DNA of 64,000 nucleotides from NCBI GenBank assembly GCA_047614505.1, contig JBLHGQ010000001.1, positions 62,001 through 126,000 of the forward strand, written 5' to 3'. Under the pieces are notes generated by a model. It saw nothing but the letters and a program-made list of their open reading frames with translations. It was not told the origin of the DNA and ran no database searches. The stretch's first letter is position 1. Every line of letters starts with the position of its first letter. The translations under genes and the position numbers were made by a program. This document shows positions 1 through 8,711 of the stretch, one piece after another. This DNA comes from JABDJL01 sp047614505 (lineage in GTDB: Bacteria > Pseudomonadota > Gammaproteobacteria > Xanthomonadales > SZUA-36).

Positions 1-257
1 TCAATGTTGATTCCGCGCCAGCCTTTTTTATAGAGACGCCAGGTATTATTATATTTTTTGGGATGGAAACAGCCCGCATCAACGAAAAAACCACTAGATT
101 TATTTGGAAAGCATCGATTGATGGAAACATCTTCCGCGTATGCTGAAAAATACCCAAATTTTGACCTTGTAAGATAGAGTTTCCTCAGTAAAAAGAGCTT
201 TCTGAAAACCGGGTTATTTTCGAGCCATTCAGGTAAGTTTGAAAGTTTAAAACTCAT
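1..257 (-). CDS. FkbM family methyltransferase, N-terminal part (cut by window edge)
   Basis: The reverse strand is open from the ATG at 257 to the window edge (85 codons, no stop). Residues about 56-85 read GFFVDAGCFHPKKYNNT followed by WRLYKKGWRGIN, which is the typical start of the SAM-binding fold of FkbM-type methyltransferases (usual form FVDVGAxHP...YKKGWRGINID). Members methylate sugar or polyketide hydroxyls and are common in surface-glycan clusters. The glycosyltransferase that starts divergently at 412 fits a surface polysaccharide setting. The catalytic C-terminal half lies outside the window, so the substrate cannot be inferred. Confidence 0.8.
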   Translation of the reverse strand, partial: MSFKLSNLPEWLENNPVFRKLFLLRKLYLTRSKFGYFSAYAEDVSINRCFPNKSSGFFVDAGCFHPKKYNNTWRLYKKGWRGINI

Positions 258-411
258 TTAATTTTCTCTGAGATCAATTCGTATATCATATCGTCAATTG
301 GGGATGTTCTATAGGAGAGAGCTTTTTTTCAACATCTCAAACCCTAAGAATATTGCCTGGAACCAAGAACTGGTGATTAATAATCCTTTTCCAGCCCGGA
401 AACGCTGATAA

Positions 412-1278
412 ATGACTGCACAGCTTGATACCCAACCTTCCGTTGCTCTGATTGTGTCTACTTACAATCAACCTGCGCATCTGACGCGAAGCCTCAAGGC
501 CTTGTCGTTACAGGATCACAAACATTTTGAAATTGTTATTGCCGATGATGGTTCGCGACCTGAGACACAGTCTGTTATTGAGGAGTTCAGTAGTAAATCA
601 GCACAGATTGTGAAACATATCTGGCATGAAGATGATGGATTTCGCAAAACCACTATTTTGAACAAGGCCATGCTTGCCACCGAAGCTGATTATCTTATTT
701 TCATTGATGGCGACATCCTGGTACGCACTGATTTTATTGACCAGCATCTGTATTTTGCCCGGCGGGGCAGATACCTTTCAGGCAGTATTATCCGGCTCAA
801 TGCAAGAACAACGGCGCGGGTCACAGGCAGTGATATTGAAACTGGGAATGTCTTCAAGCCCGGATGGTTGATTAAGGAAGAGCGAAGTTTCAACCGGCGT
901 TTCCTGCGCATGATGTTCAGTTGGGAATTCAGGGACAAGCTGAACAGAAAAACCACCACTGCGCCCCATTGGTACGGCTCGAATTCTTCCTGTTTTCGAG
1001 ACGATGCACTTGCGGTCAACGGATTTGATAACAGTTTTAGTTACGGTTACGAAGACGCAGAGTTTGGTGACAGGCTCGAGTTGAACGGTGTTGAAGGTCG
1101 CAATGTGCGTTGGACTGCAATCGCCATGCATCTCGACCATGGCCGTCCTTACGTTGACCCGGTAACAAAGGCTGAAAACTACCAGCGTCAAATGGATTCC
1201 AGGGCCAGAAAATCCTGCATTACCCCAAACGGTTTAAAAGAACTCGATGAAACTGAGAACATCATCAATGGTGGATAG
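412..1278 (+). CDS. GT2 family glycosyltransferase (galactosyltransferase-like C-terminus)
   Basis: This is a 288-residue GT-A glycosyltransferase that would move a sugar from a nucleotide-sugar onto a surface glycan or lipid acceptor at the cytoplasmic face. The N-terminus carries VSTYNQP (15-21) and the nucleotide-binding IADDGS (43-48). The metal-binding FIDGD is at about 97-101, and a C-terminal GYEDAEFGDRL block near 220 resembles the galactosyltransferase/chondroitin-polymerase C-terminal domain. It has no membrane segments. It is divergent from the FkbM methyltransferase across about 150 bp and sits 27 bp upstream of the flavoprotein gene. Sugar and acceptor are unknown. Confidence 0.85.
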   Translation: MTAQLDTQPSVALIVSTYNQPAHLTRSLKALSLQDHKHFEIVIADDGSRPETQSVIEEFSSKSAQIVKHIWHEDDGFRKTTILNKAMLATEADYLIFIDGDILVRTDFIDQHLYFARRGRYLSGSIIRLNARTTARVTGSDIETGNVFKPGWLIKEERSFNRRFLRMMFSWEFRDKLNRKTTTAPHWYGSNSSCFRDDALAVNGFDNSFSYGYEDAEFGDRLELNGVEGRNVRWTAIAMHLDHGRPYVDPVTKAENYQRQMDSRARKSCITPNGLKELDETENIINGG

Positions 1279-1305
1279 AGATGCTAATAATCGATTGAAG
1301 CTCCG

Positions 1306-2721
1306 ATGATGATACAAGCTGATTCAGGTCAGCAAGACTATTACAGAAAGCAAAGTTTCTGGCTCGACTCTGTGCCGGGCTCTTTGACGCCGCGCGAGTC
1401 TTTGAGTGCTGATACACAAGCTGATGTAGCCATTATTGGCGCCGGCTACACTGGTTTATGGACTGCCTGGTACCTGAAGAAACACGCACCCGACCTGAAT
1501 ATCGTTATTGTCGAGTCTGAGATCGCGGGCTTCGGGGCCTCCGGTCGTAATGGCGGTTGGTGCAGTTCATATGTCGCCAGTCTTGAGGAACAGATGGGCA
1601 GGACCGAAACCCGGGAGCAAGCCATCGGTCTGCAGCGGTTGATGTTTGACACTGTTGCTGAAGTCGGTCGGGTGTGTGAAGAAGCAAACATAGATTGTCA
1701 CTTTGCCCATGAAGGACATGTAGCTGCGGCAGTATTACCTGCGCAAATGGAGCGGGGTCGCGAGCATGTCGAGAATATGCACGGCAAGGGATTTTCGGAC
1801 GACTTCAGGTGGCTGAGTGCTACTGAAGTCAATGAATTGGTCAACGTTAAAGGTGCTTTGGGTGGTTTCTTTATGCCCCATTGTGCTGCCATTCAGCCGG
1901 CCCGACTTGCTCGTGGCCTGGCCGAAACACTGGAAGGTAGAGGTGTTCGAATCTTTGAGAAAACACCGGCACTGGCATTTGACTCCAACGGTGTGGACAC
2001 TTCCATGGGTCGTGTGAAGGCGGAAAACGTCATTATGGCGACTGAAGGATTCTCACGATTTTTGCCCGGATTGTCACGAAAATTGATTCCGATTCATTCC
2101 AATATGATCGCCACTGAACCCTTGAGTGATGATGAGATTGAAGAAACTGGCCTGACGAGGCGCTTTACCTGGAATAACGGCAAACATATGGCGACTTATG
2201 GTCAGCTAACCGCAGACAAGCGCATAGCGTTCGGTCACAGGGGCCGGTACATTTATGATGGCGGCATTCGCCTTCAGTACGAATCTTCAGAACCTGTTTT
2301 CAACATGATTGCCGATGAGCTTTTCCGTTTCTTTCCGTGCTTGCGTGGAAAAAAGATTAGTCATGCATGGGGTGGCCCTATGGGTGTATCAAGAACTTTG
2401 ACGCCCGCAGTGTGCTTTGACCCCGCTCAACGGTTAGGTTGGGCTGGTGGTTATTTTGGTGATGGTGTGGGTGCTGCCAACCTTGCCGGACGAACCATGG
2501 CCGATTTGATACTGGGTCGTGACACGGAGCGAAGTCATGCATTGTGGGTGAACCCTGAAAGAGAAAAGGCACTCAATGCAAGATTGTGGGAGCCAGAACC
2601 CATTCGCTGGCTGGGGGTGCAAGCACGTTCAAAATGGATGGGATGGACTGATAACGCTGAAACCAAAGGAAGTCTACTTGCCCGTCCAATGAATTGGGCT
2701 CTGGAAAATTTATTTCCCTAA
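1306..2721 (+). CDS. FAD-dependent oxidoreductase, DAO/PuuB-like
   Basis: This is a 471-residue flavoprotein of the DAO family. It has a dinucleotide-binding VAIIGAGYTGLWTAW (41-55), an acidic strand end VIVES, and the GASGRNGGWC block typical of gamma-glutamylputrescine oxidase and related amine oxidases. A C-terminal GYFGDGVGAANLAGR matches the second FAD contact of the family. It probably oxidises an amine or N-substituted amino acid using O2. Two consecutive ATG codons at 1306 and 1309 are possible starts and the ribosome site is weak. A PuuA-like synthetase lies 25 kb away at 27.5 kb, so a polyamine role is only a suggestion. Confidence 0.82.
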   Translation: MMIQADSGQQDYYRKQSFWLDSVPGSLTPRESLSADTQADVAIIGAGYTGLWTAWYLKKHAPDLNIVIVESEIAGFGASGRNGGWCSSYVASLEEQMGRTETREQAIGLQRLMFDTVAEVGRVCEEANIDCHFAHEGHVAAAVLPAQMERGREHVENMHGKGFSDDFRWLSATEVNELVNVKGALGGFFMPHCAAIQPARLARGLAETLEGRGVRIFEKTPALAFDSNGVDTSMGRVKAENVIMATEGFSRFLPGLSRKLIPIHSNMIATEPLSDDEIEETGLTRRFTWNNGKHMATYGQLTADKRIAFGHRGRYIYDGGIRLQYESSEPVFNMIADELFRFFPCLRGKKISHAWGGPMGVSRTLTPAVCFDPAQRLGWAGGYFGDGVGAANLAGRTMADLILGRDTERSHALWVNPEREKALNARLWEPEPIRWLGVQARSKWMGWTDNAETKGSLLARPMNWALENLFP

Positions 2722-2756
2722 AGATTGTTACTGCGATTTAACAGGAGAATGGGCCG

Positions 2757-3542
2757 ATGGCCAGTGAGCCACACCAGGAATATGACGATGACCTGACTGA
2801 GGTATTGGCTGCCATATGGGGTGAGGGGTTTTTGTCTCCAGGTGGTACCGCTGAGGTGGACAGGGTTTTGCACGGTCTGGACATGGCTGACAAGGAAGTA
2901 CTCGATATCGGCTGCGGCACGGGTGGTATGGCCGTTCATATCACCAGGTCGCATGGTGTAGGCCATATTACCGGCATTGATGTCGATGCCAGCCTGATTA
3001 CCAAGTGCAGGGCACTGGCCAACAAACACAGGGTTGCTGACAGAGCGAGTTTCGAGCTTGTCAGTCCCGGACCCTTGCCTTTTGAAGATTGCCAATTTGA
3101 TGTGGTCACCAGCAAAGATTCCATTATTCACATACCTGATAAAGCCGCTTTGGCAGCTGATGTATTTCGTGTGCTCCGGCCAGGTGGCTTTTTCGCTGCA
3201 AGTGACTGGCTGGCAGGCTATGAGGGTGAACCATCGCCGGAAATGCAGGCATACGTTGACGCTGAGGGCTTGGGTTTCGGTTTGGCCTCAGCCCATACCT
3301 ATCGACAAGCTATGATTGCTGCCGGGTTTTTGGATGTTAAACTGACAGATCGTAATGAGTGGTATCGCGTTGTCGCCCGTACTGAACGGGACCGGTTGAG
3401 GGGTCAGCTTTATGACGGCCTTAGCGCAAAAGTTAACAGCCAATTTTTGGATCACGAGATTGAGGTGTGGAATTTGATGATTGTCGCACTTGATCAGGGG
3501 CAGTTGCGACCAACACACTTGCGGGGATTAAAGCCTTATTAA
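2757..3542 (+). CDS. Class I SAM-dependent methyltransferase (phosphoethanolamine/sarcosine MT-like)
   Basis: The 261-residue protein has the SAM-binding motif I VLDIGCGTGG (48-57), an acidic end of strand 2 in GIDVDASLI, and a motif near FDVVTSKDSIIHIPDK that resembles phosphoethanolamine and glycine-betaine N-methyltransferases, where the Asp-Ser-Ile region lines the amine pocket. A clear AGGAG (2743-2747) lies 9 bases before the chosen ATG. It follows the flavoprotein by 35 bp on the same strand and is probably co-transcribed. The substrate is inferred as a small amine or phospho-amine only from the family look. Confidence 0.82.
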   Translation: MASEPHQEYDDDLTEVLAAIWGEGFLSPGGTAEVDRVLHGLDMADKEVLDIGCGTGGMAVHITRSHGVGHITGIDVDASLITKCRALANKHRVADRASFELVSPGPLPFEDCQFDVVTSKDSIIHIPDKAALAADVFRVLRPGGFFAASDWLAGYEGEPSPEMQAYVDAEGLGFGLASAHTYRQAMIAAGFLDVKLTDRNEWYRVVARTERDRLRGQLYDGLSAKVNSQFLDHEIEVWNLMIVALDQGQLRPTHLRGLKPY

Positions 3543-3577
3543 GTTAACGCTAATAGAAAGTTGGCTGGAGAGCTTTT

Positions 3578-4144
3578 ATGAATGACGAAACAATTATCCG
3601 ACAGGCTGAGTTCGATCCAAAAGTCCGAACTTATTGGCTGTTATCTGGTGCGCTGCTTTGCGTTGTGACACTTGTTGGCATTCCACTTTTATTAATATGG
3701 ATACCAATCGGGCGGATGCTTACCGGTCACTACCTCGAGCGCATGGATTGTGTACTGACTGAGAAGGCTCTTAAGGTAAAAAAGGGCATCATGGTTCGAG
3801 TAGAAAAAACCATTCCATTGGATAAAATCACCGATATGGCTGTGGTCCAGGGTCCCATCATGCGGCATTTTGATATTTGCAAACTCACCGTGGAAACTGC
3901 CGGGCAATCCGGCCCAGGTGCCCTGGTGGCTTTAATAGGAATTGTAGACGCGAAATCGTTCCGAGAGGATGTGCTCGCGCAACGGGATATCGTTTCTAAT
4001 CAGTCGAAGTTACCAACCGTTAACATTGAGCAATCTTCTGCGGCACCTGTCGGCGATACCCTGGAAGAAGTCAGGGACAGCTTGTTGCGTATTGAAAAAC
4101 TATTATCGACCCGGGTCCCAGCTGAGCGGGACTCCGGCAGTTAA
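3578..4144 (+). CDS. bPH2 (PH-like) domain membrane protein, YdbS type
   Basis: This 188-residue protein has a hydrophobic hairpin at about 18-45 (two membrane segments) followed by a bacterial PH-like domain, with LTEKALKVKKGI and KTIPLDKITDMAVVQGP as the typical bPH2 strands. The C-terminal 50 residues are charged and probably helical (SLLRIEKLLS). Members are small inner-membrane proteins of unknown role. A GGAGAG site sits 5-8 bases before the ATG. It follows the methyltransferase by 35 bp and ends convergently 30 bp from the gene at 4175. Confidence 0.75.
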   Translation: MNDETIIRQAEFDPKVRTYWLLSGALLCVVTLVGIPLLLIWIPIGRMLTGHYLERMDCVLTEKALKVKKGIMVRVEKTIPLDKITDMAVVQGPIMRHFDICKLTVETAGQSGPGALVALIGIVDAKSFREDVLAQRDIVSNQSKLPTVNIEQSSAAPVGDTLEEVRDSLLRIEKLLSTRVPAERDSGS

Positions 4145-4174
4145 TTCAGCCTGAGTTCCATCAAACTCCAAGCA

Positions 4175-5143
4175 TTACCTGCAAAACTTTTTCAGACCTT
4201 CTGCCATCGCCAGAACTTCAGGTCGAGGATCTTGAAACATCTGTGCAAATCTATCTGAATTGAGAAAGCTTTCCACGTAGGAGGCGTAATAATCAAGCTT
4301 CAGACCGCAATCAATGGCCGCGATAATGAATGCGGTGCCAAGAAACCGGTCTGAGGTGGTGAACATGCCGTTATTGGCATAAGACTGACCGAAAGCAAGC
4401 AATCCGGCTGTTTCACCCTGAGTTAGATTGGCCAACGTGAAATTCAGTGCTTTCTCCGACCACTCTTGTTGCTGTAAAAATGCATCTGACCGCCCAAATA
4501 CTTCTGGAGGCCACAAGGCATAAAGGTAACGTGCTGCCACATGACCCTGGTTTGCCATGCGTTCCAGTTGTTCTCTGAGGTCAGCTGTAAGCACGTCCTT
4601 GCTGAAGCGGCAGTTTTCGAACTTTGCTGTACTGCTTTCTCGTAATTCAGTTTCCGTTGGATATGTACGGTTACGATTACGGTTTTCAGCCATCCATTCG
4701 TATCGCTTCACCATTCTCTGTACTTCAAAGTCGACGGCATCTATCGAGGCAGGCGCATCCTTACACTTACGATGAGCATGGACAACGCGGTTAGCAGCAT
4801 ACAAATCCCCGGCAAGGGCTTCAGCGAGGTTATGACTGGCAAACGCTTCCAACTCACTATCTTCGATTTCATCAATGTTTTCGTATAAAGGGGCACTTGC
4901 ATTATATGGAACTTCCACGATACGCCGGGCAAAGCTCAAGGAGTCTAAATCGGGCAGGGCAGACTCATTCATCTCAGTTCCTAAGCCAAAGGAGTCAAAA
5001 TCAGGCTCTGACTCCAAATTTCCCTCTTCAGTTGTGACAAGTAAAAGGCTTTCGTCAGGAGTTTCATTCCCATGACTGGAAATGTTTAAATATCCTACAG
5101 TGGCAAGCACCACGATCAACGTGATTAGCAGTATTTTTTTCAT
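4175..5143 (-). CDS. Secreted or membrane-anchored hypothetical protein
   Basis: I do not recognise this 322-residue protein. It starts with MKK and a hydrophobic stretch (ILLITLIVVLATVGYL) that would act as a signal anchor or signal peptide, followed by an acidic low-complexity linker (about 28-60). The remainder is mostly helical, with repeated alanine-rich patterns (ALWPPEV, LLAFGQSYANNG) reminiscent of Sel1/TPR-like solenoids, and holds several cysteines. It is convergent with the PH-domain gene and divergent from the methyltransferase at 5390. The role is unknown, probably periplasmic. Confidence 0.7.
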   Translation of the reverse strand: MKKILLITLIVVLATVGYLNISSHGNETPDESLLLVTTEEGNLESEPDFDSFGLGTEMNESALPDLDSLSFARRIVEVPYNASAPLYENIDEIEDSELEAFASHNLAEALAGDLYAANRVVHAHRKCKDAPASIDAVDFEVQRMVKRYEWMAENRNRNRTYPTETELRESSTAKFENCRFSKDVLTADLREQLERMANQGHVAARYLYALWPPEVFGRSDAFLQQQEWSEKALNFTLANLTQGETAGLLAFGQSYANNGMFTTSDRFLGTAFIIAAIDCGLKLDYYASYVESFLNSDRFAQMFQDPRPEVLAMAEGLKKFCR

Positions 5144-5389
5144 GATCCAAAGGTGTCCTTTGCTCCTGGGATTCGCAAGCGCTGAAAGTCATAAACAGGA
5201 TGAAACGCCCCGTATGGCCGATCAGAATGTGAAATAGTTCGAAAAATTGAATTCATTTGATAATACAGACCGATATTCTGGCTGATAACATGCACGATCA
5301 ATGTTGTTGATATCGTGGTGTTTAAAGCCGCTGTCTCGCTCACAAAATCACGCTATATTGCCAGCGACAATTTCAATAGGGAAATTCGA

Positions 5390-6121
5390 ATGAAAAACAG
5401 TAAATATTTACTTCACGTCCTGCTTGTCCTTGGTATGGGTATCTCAGTTGCTACTGCCAGTGATGCTGTTGAAGTTTATGCGGCTGTATTGACCAACCCT
5501 GACCGCAGTGCGGATGAGCGAAGTATGGATGAGACCCGTAAACCATTGGAACTGCTTCCTTTTATAGGAATTGAGCCGGGCATGAAGGCGTTGGACATCG
5601 GGGCGGGTGGGGGTTATACAACAATGTTATTGGCCCGGGTTGTCGGGGAAAATGGGCAGGTTTTCGCCCAGGCACTTAGTGGCAGGCCAACGCTGAGTAA
5701 TATTACTGCCTTGCCCTCATCGCCATTATTTCAAATCAGGGCCACAGCATTTGATGCTGGCCTGGTTGGGAGCGAGCTCGATGTCATTACGATGTTCTTT
5801 ACACTGCACGACATGTACCTGGATAAGAATATTGATAAGAACAGGCTTTACCGGGACCTGTATTCCATGTTGAAACCTGGCGGTGTGCTGGTTATTCTGG
5901 ATAATAATGGAGTTGATGGCAGTGGGATTTCCTTGACCCGCTCAACCCATCGGATTGACAAACAGTTCGTAATTAACGAGTTGTCAGCTACCAAGTTCCG
6001 CCTTGAAGAGGAGTCCATGATTCTTCGTAACAATGATGATGACCCCACCCGGCCGTGGAATCGCTTCAGTCCACAGGGTTTTCATGATCGTTTTGCCCTC
6101 AAGTTCAGAAAGCCGGAATAA
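5390..6121 (+). CDS. Exported class I methyltransferase-like protein
   Basis: The protein starts at the ATG at 5390, where a signal peptide (KNSKYLLHVLLVLGMGISVATAS) begins. The open frame extends 25 codons upstream but those residues do not fit a signal. It is 243 residues long. After the signal comes PDRSADERSMDETRKP, typical of a group of exported methyltransferase-like proteins, then the SAM motif ALDIGAGGGY and a post-motif MLKPGGVLVILDNNG. Such proteins are predicted periplasmic, where SAM is scarce, so the real ligand is uncertain. A possible AGGG site is at about 5377-5381. Confidence 0.8.
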   Translation: MKNSKYLLHVLLVLGMGISVATASDAVEVYAAVLTNPDRSADERSMDETRKPLELLPFIGIEPGMKALDIGAGGGYTTMLLARVVGENGQVFAQALSGRPTLSNITALPSSPLFQIRATAFDAGLVGSELDVITMFFTLHDMYLDKNIDKNRLYRDLYSMLKPGGVLVILDNNGVDGSGISLTRSTHRIDKQFVINELSATKFRLEEESMILRNNDDDPTRPWNRFSPQGFHDRFALKFRKPE

Positions 6122-6203
6122 TTAGGCAATTGATACGGAACTCTCTGCTTTTTCCATTGAGTCAGGAGCGTTAAAATATCCTTGTGACCCACTTAAAAAA
6201 TCC

Positions 6204-6890
6204 ATGATAGTCATTGGACATCGCGGTGCCGCAGGACACGAACCGGAAAATACTTTGCGTAGCTTTTCTCGCGCCTTAAGCATGCAAGTCGACTGGGTCG
6301 AGTTTGATGTGCAAGGAGTAGACGGTGAATTACTTGTTTTTCACGACGACACTCTGGAACGCACGACGAACGGTGCAGGAATGCTGGCTGCACAAACTTT
6401 TATAAATCTACGCAAGCTCGATGCTGGTCTTGGCGAGCAAATTCCTACCCTGACCGAAGTTCTGGATCTGATCGACGCACGAATTAGTGTCAATATTGAG
6501 ATCAAAGGCCCGGGCATTGCAGATGCTGTAGATGAGATAATTCGCGACTACCATTCTCGGTCACCTGCCTGGAACGGTCGTATTCTGGTTTCTTCTTTTG
6601 ATCTATCTCAAATGCAGGCGCTGGCCTGCCGTGAGCGTGAATATTCCCTCGGATTATTGTATTCAGGTAGTTGTGATGAGGCCTTGGCACGGGCTCTGGA
6701 GTTGGGAGCGTTCTCGATCCACCCTGCACTTAGGCAAATTAACCAGGAGTTGGTGCGCAAAGCACACTCGGCCAGCCTGAAAGTGCTGGTTTACACGGTG
6801 AACAATGAAAAAGATATTGTGGCAATGCAGGCTATGGGCGTTGACGGAGTGTTCTCAGACTATCCCGACAGGGTTATCGCATTGAAATGA
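6204..6890 (+). CDS. ugpQ: Glycerophosphodiester phosphodiesterase, cytoplasmic UgpQ type
   Basis: This 228-residue TIM-barrel enzyme hydrolyses glycerophosphodiesters to glycerol-3-phosphate and an alcohol. It shows the GDPD signature IGHRGAAGHEPENT (3-16), the metal ligands in EFDVQ (about 33-37) and FHDDTLERTTNG, and the later IEIKG. The C-terminus VDGVFSDYPDRVI is canonical. With no signal peptide and a short length it matches cytoplasmic UgpQ rather than periplasmic GlpQ. It is a single gene followed at once by a strong terminator. Confidence 0.9.
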   Translation: MIVIGHRGAAGHEPENTLRSFSRALSMQVDWVEFDVQGVDGELLVFHDDTLERTTNGAGMLAAQTFINLRKLDAGLGEQIPTLTEVLDLIDARISVNIEIKGPGIADAVDEIIRDYHSRSPAWNGRILVSSFDLSQMQALACREREYSLGLLYSGSCDEALARALELGAFSIHPALRQINQELVRKAHSASLKVLVYTVNNEKDIVAMQAMGVDGVFSDYPDRVIALK

Positions 6891-6900
6891 CGAAATAAAA

Positions 6901-6927
6901 AAAAGGCGGGATTCCTTCCCGCCTTTT
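6901..6927 (+). terminator. Rho-independent terminator after the GDPD gene
   Basis: There is a perfect 11-bp inverted repeat (AAAAGGCGGGA and TCCCGCCTTTT) around a 5-base loop. The A-rich left arm and T-rich right arm let it act in both directions. It starts 10 bases after the GDPD stop codon. Confidence 0.9.
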
Positions 6928-6973
6928 CAGATCCTGACTCATGTAATGCCATCCCTGGCTCGCTTAACCCCAA

Positions 6974-7228
6974 TCACATGATAATGCTAATCAGAATGAC
7001 CGCCATTACCAAGCTGCCCAAAATCAGGATTCTGCCTAACAGAGCGCTTCTGAAATTGCTTCGTTTGTAATGCATTTCAATCTCCCCATTTCCCAAGACC
7101 TGTCCGGCTGGGTGGCAACGCCGGATCGATTTATCAAAGTTAACGCTGACATTCTTGCTCTTCAGCCATTCCATTCCTTTGGAACTGTAAGTAACTTTAT
7201 ACTGAGCGAATGGACTTGTCGTGGACAT
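6974..7228 (-). CDS. Small C-tail-anchored hypothetical protein
   Basis: This is an 84-residue frame starting at the ATG at 7228 (MSTTSPFAQYK). The first 60 residues are polar and basic, and the last 20 (ILILGSLVMAVILISII) form one membrane segment at the extreme C-terminus, so a tail-anchored inner-membrane protein is likely. The frame stays open for 28 codons further upstream, but that part crosses a repeat copy at 7241-7257 and has poor coding character. No good ribosome site is visible, so the true start or the expression is doubtful. No family recognised. Confidence 0.45.
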   Translation of the reverse strand: MSTTSPFAQYKVTYSSKGMEWLKSKNVSVNFDKSIRRCHPAGQVLGNGEIEMHYKRSNFRSALLGRILILGSLVMAVILISIIM

Positions 7229-7240
7229 TTGGCAGTGTAA

Positions 7241-7257
7241 AAAAAGGACATATGTCT
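7241..7257 (+). repeat. Dispersed palindromic repeat, copy 1 (core GACATATGTC)
   Basis: The sequence AAAAAGGACATATGTCT matches, in inverted orientation and with one base inserted, the element at 42787-42804. Both are intergenic and both contain a 10-bp perfect palindrome flanked on one side by a run of A/T. It resembles the short palindromic sequences left near REP-type elements, though no transposase is present in this window. Confidence 0.45.
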
Positions 7258-7361
7258 GTTTTATAAAAAGGAGTTCCTGGCCGAATAGACTGCAAATAGC
7301 CACACTTGACACAGTATTTCAAACTATAGTCTGATTGATAGTGCTCACTTGGGGAATTTTG

Positions 7362-7787
7362 TTGAACAAATGGATCAAACAAAACCTGGTACTGGTAAGC
7401 GGTATATTGTTACCTGTTTTGCTGGTTGGCAGTTTTTTTGTTCTAAGCAATGTACCCACCATCCTGGCGGATCCTCCAAAATATGACTTTTTGTTGCTTA
7501 GCTACCGCTATGACTATCAACATCCGAGTGACTACTTTCTTTCCTTTGAGGTTCGGGACGGCATGTTAAAAGGCCATGTCAACCCCAAGGGCGAGGGCAA
7601 TGCCAACATGCATCGACAGTACGCTGAAATATTCCGCTATAACTCGAAAGAAAACGTCTTTGACCAGATTGATTATGACCTGCCTTTGGCCAGACCAGCA
7701 TTAAGCATCATTCCTTTTGCATCAAAGGCCCGCAAAGAAAGAAGCCGGCTAAACATCACTTCTGGAATCTCATTCTCTCCCCTGTAA
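7362..7787 (+). pseudogene. Membrane-anchored hypothetical protein, probably 3'-truncated
   Basis: A GGGGA (7351-7355) sits 6 bases before a TTG at 7362, giving MNKWIKQNLVLVSG plus one hydrophobic segment (about 8-30), then an extracytoplasmic stretch with FLLLSYRYDYQHPSDYF. After about residue 105 (IDYDLPLARP) the reading becomes basic and low quality and runs antisense through the tail of the DUF1203 gene. The two convergent genes therefore overlap by about 115 bp where both lack their expected ends. I infer a deletion near 7675-7690 that removed both 3' ends. No family is recognised for the intact part. Confidence 0.5.
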
Positions 7788-8038
7788 TCTTGTTCGGCAC
7801 CTTCAAGAATAAAAATTGCGTGTGATGCCCGGTATGGTGTGTTTTGTTCCACACTCTGGTGGTTTAAGAGCAGTAAGGTTTCTCCAATTTCTGCATCGCG
7901 CATTTCAATACGATCGGGGAAGCCTGGATTGCTATCGGCTAGCACTCTTTCAACACCTCTGTTTGCTAATTCCTGATCGGGTAAACCATACAAGTGCCTG
8001 TAAGGTTTTGGTGAAAGTCCTGTAACTACAAAATGCAT
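7673..8038 (-). pseudogene. DUF1203 domain protein, C-terminally truncated
   Basis: The 121 residues match the DUF1203 family: MHFVVTGLSPKPYRHLYGL at the start, then DRIEMRDAEIGETLLLLNH, TPYRASHAIFILEGAEQ and SLRAFDAKGMM. The family normally continues for about 30 more residues, ending in a conserved block after GMM. Here the frame ends soon after, at NAGLAKGRS. The ending coincides with the point where the opposing gene degenerates, so this is best read as a gene whose 3' end was deleted. The intact function of the family is unknown. Confidence 0.7.
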
Positions 8039-8183
8039 ACTTCAATTTCCTGTGAATACAGAATGGAATTGAAGATTAAAGTTAAATTGCCGGCCAAACC
8101 ACCCGATTCTTGCGCTGGACTAATGATCAGGAAACGTTCACTGTAAATCTCTATGATCGGCGTCAGGAAATCAGGAGACTAAG

Positions 8184-8699
8184 ATGAAAGCCATTCTTAT
8201 TGCAGCAGGTCTTTTGATCATGATTGGCTCATGGCAGGTTTGGGCGAAAAAGGATCTTGGTATCCCATACCAAAAAGAGCCTCGCAGTAACTTGACTGTT
8301 GGTGGACAGCCTACGTTGGAACAACTTGAATCTCTGAAAAAACGGGGTTACACCACAATCATCAATCTTCGTCGTGAAGGTGAGTTTGGTGATTTTAATG
8401 AGGCAACTGAAGTTCAAGCTATGGGTCTGGAATATGTTCATATTCCAATAAAGAATGTTGAAGCAATTACCGTTGAAAATGCCAGGGCGCTCCACGAGGC
8501 CATCAGCAATGCTTCTGGTCCGGTTCTGCTGCACTGCACGGTGGGTTGGCGTGCCGGCAGCTTGTTTGCCATTGAGAATTTTCTTATTCACGATGTCAGC
8601 GAAGCCGAAGCCCTTGATCTGGTTACCGCCGCACATATGGATCATGCGGTGGGAGACGTTCAGGATTGGCTTGAAATATATAAAAAGAGTAGCAAATAA
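8184..8699 (+). CDS. Exported DUF442 / beta-lactamase-hydrolase-like phosphatase-fold protein
   Basis: This 171-residue protein begins with a signal peptide (KAILIAAGLLIMIGSWQVWA). The body has TVGGQPTLEQLESLKKRGYTTIINLR and the active-site loop HCTVGWRAG, with Cys118 and Arg123 spaced as CX4R. That spacing is seen in the DUF442/TIGR01244 group rather than the CX5R of classical dual-specificity phosphatases. It probably acts in the periplasm on an unknown phosphoryl or sulfhydryl substrate. It is preceded by an AGGAG-like site (around 8172) and stands alone. Confidence 0.8.
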   Translation: MKAILIAAGLLIMIGSWQVWAKKDLGIPYQKEPRSNLTVGGQPTLEQLESLKKRGYTTIINLRREGEFGDFNEATEVQAMGLEYVHIPIKNVEAITVENARALHEAISNASGPVLLHCTVGWRAGSLFAIENFLIHDVSEAEALDLVTAAHMDHAVGDVQDWLEIYKKSSK

Positions 8700-8711
8700 A
8701 TAGACCCAAAA

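Noticed and set aside
2718..3131. Long reverse frame antisense to the methyltransferase gene
   Set aside because: It is a shadow of a well-supported forward gene with a normal domain.
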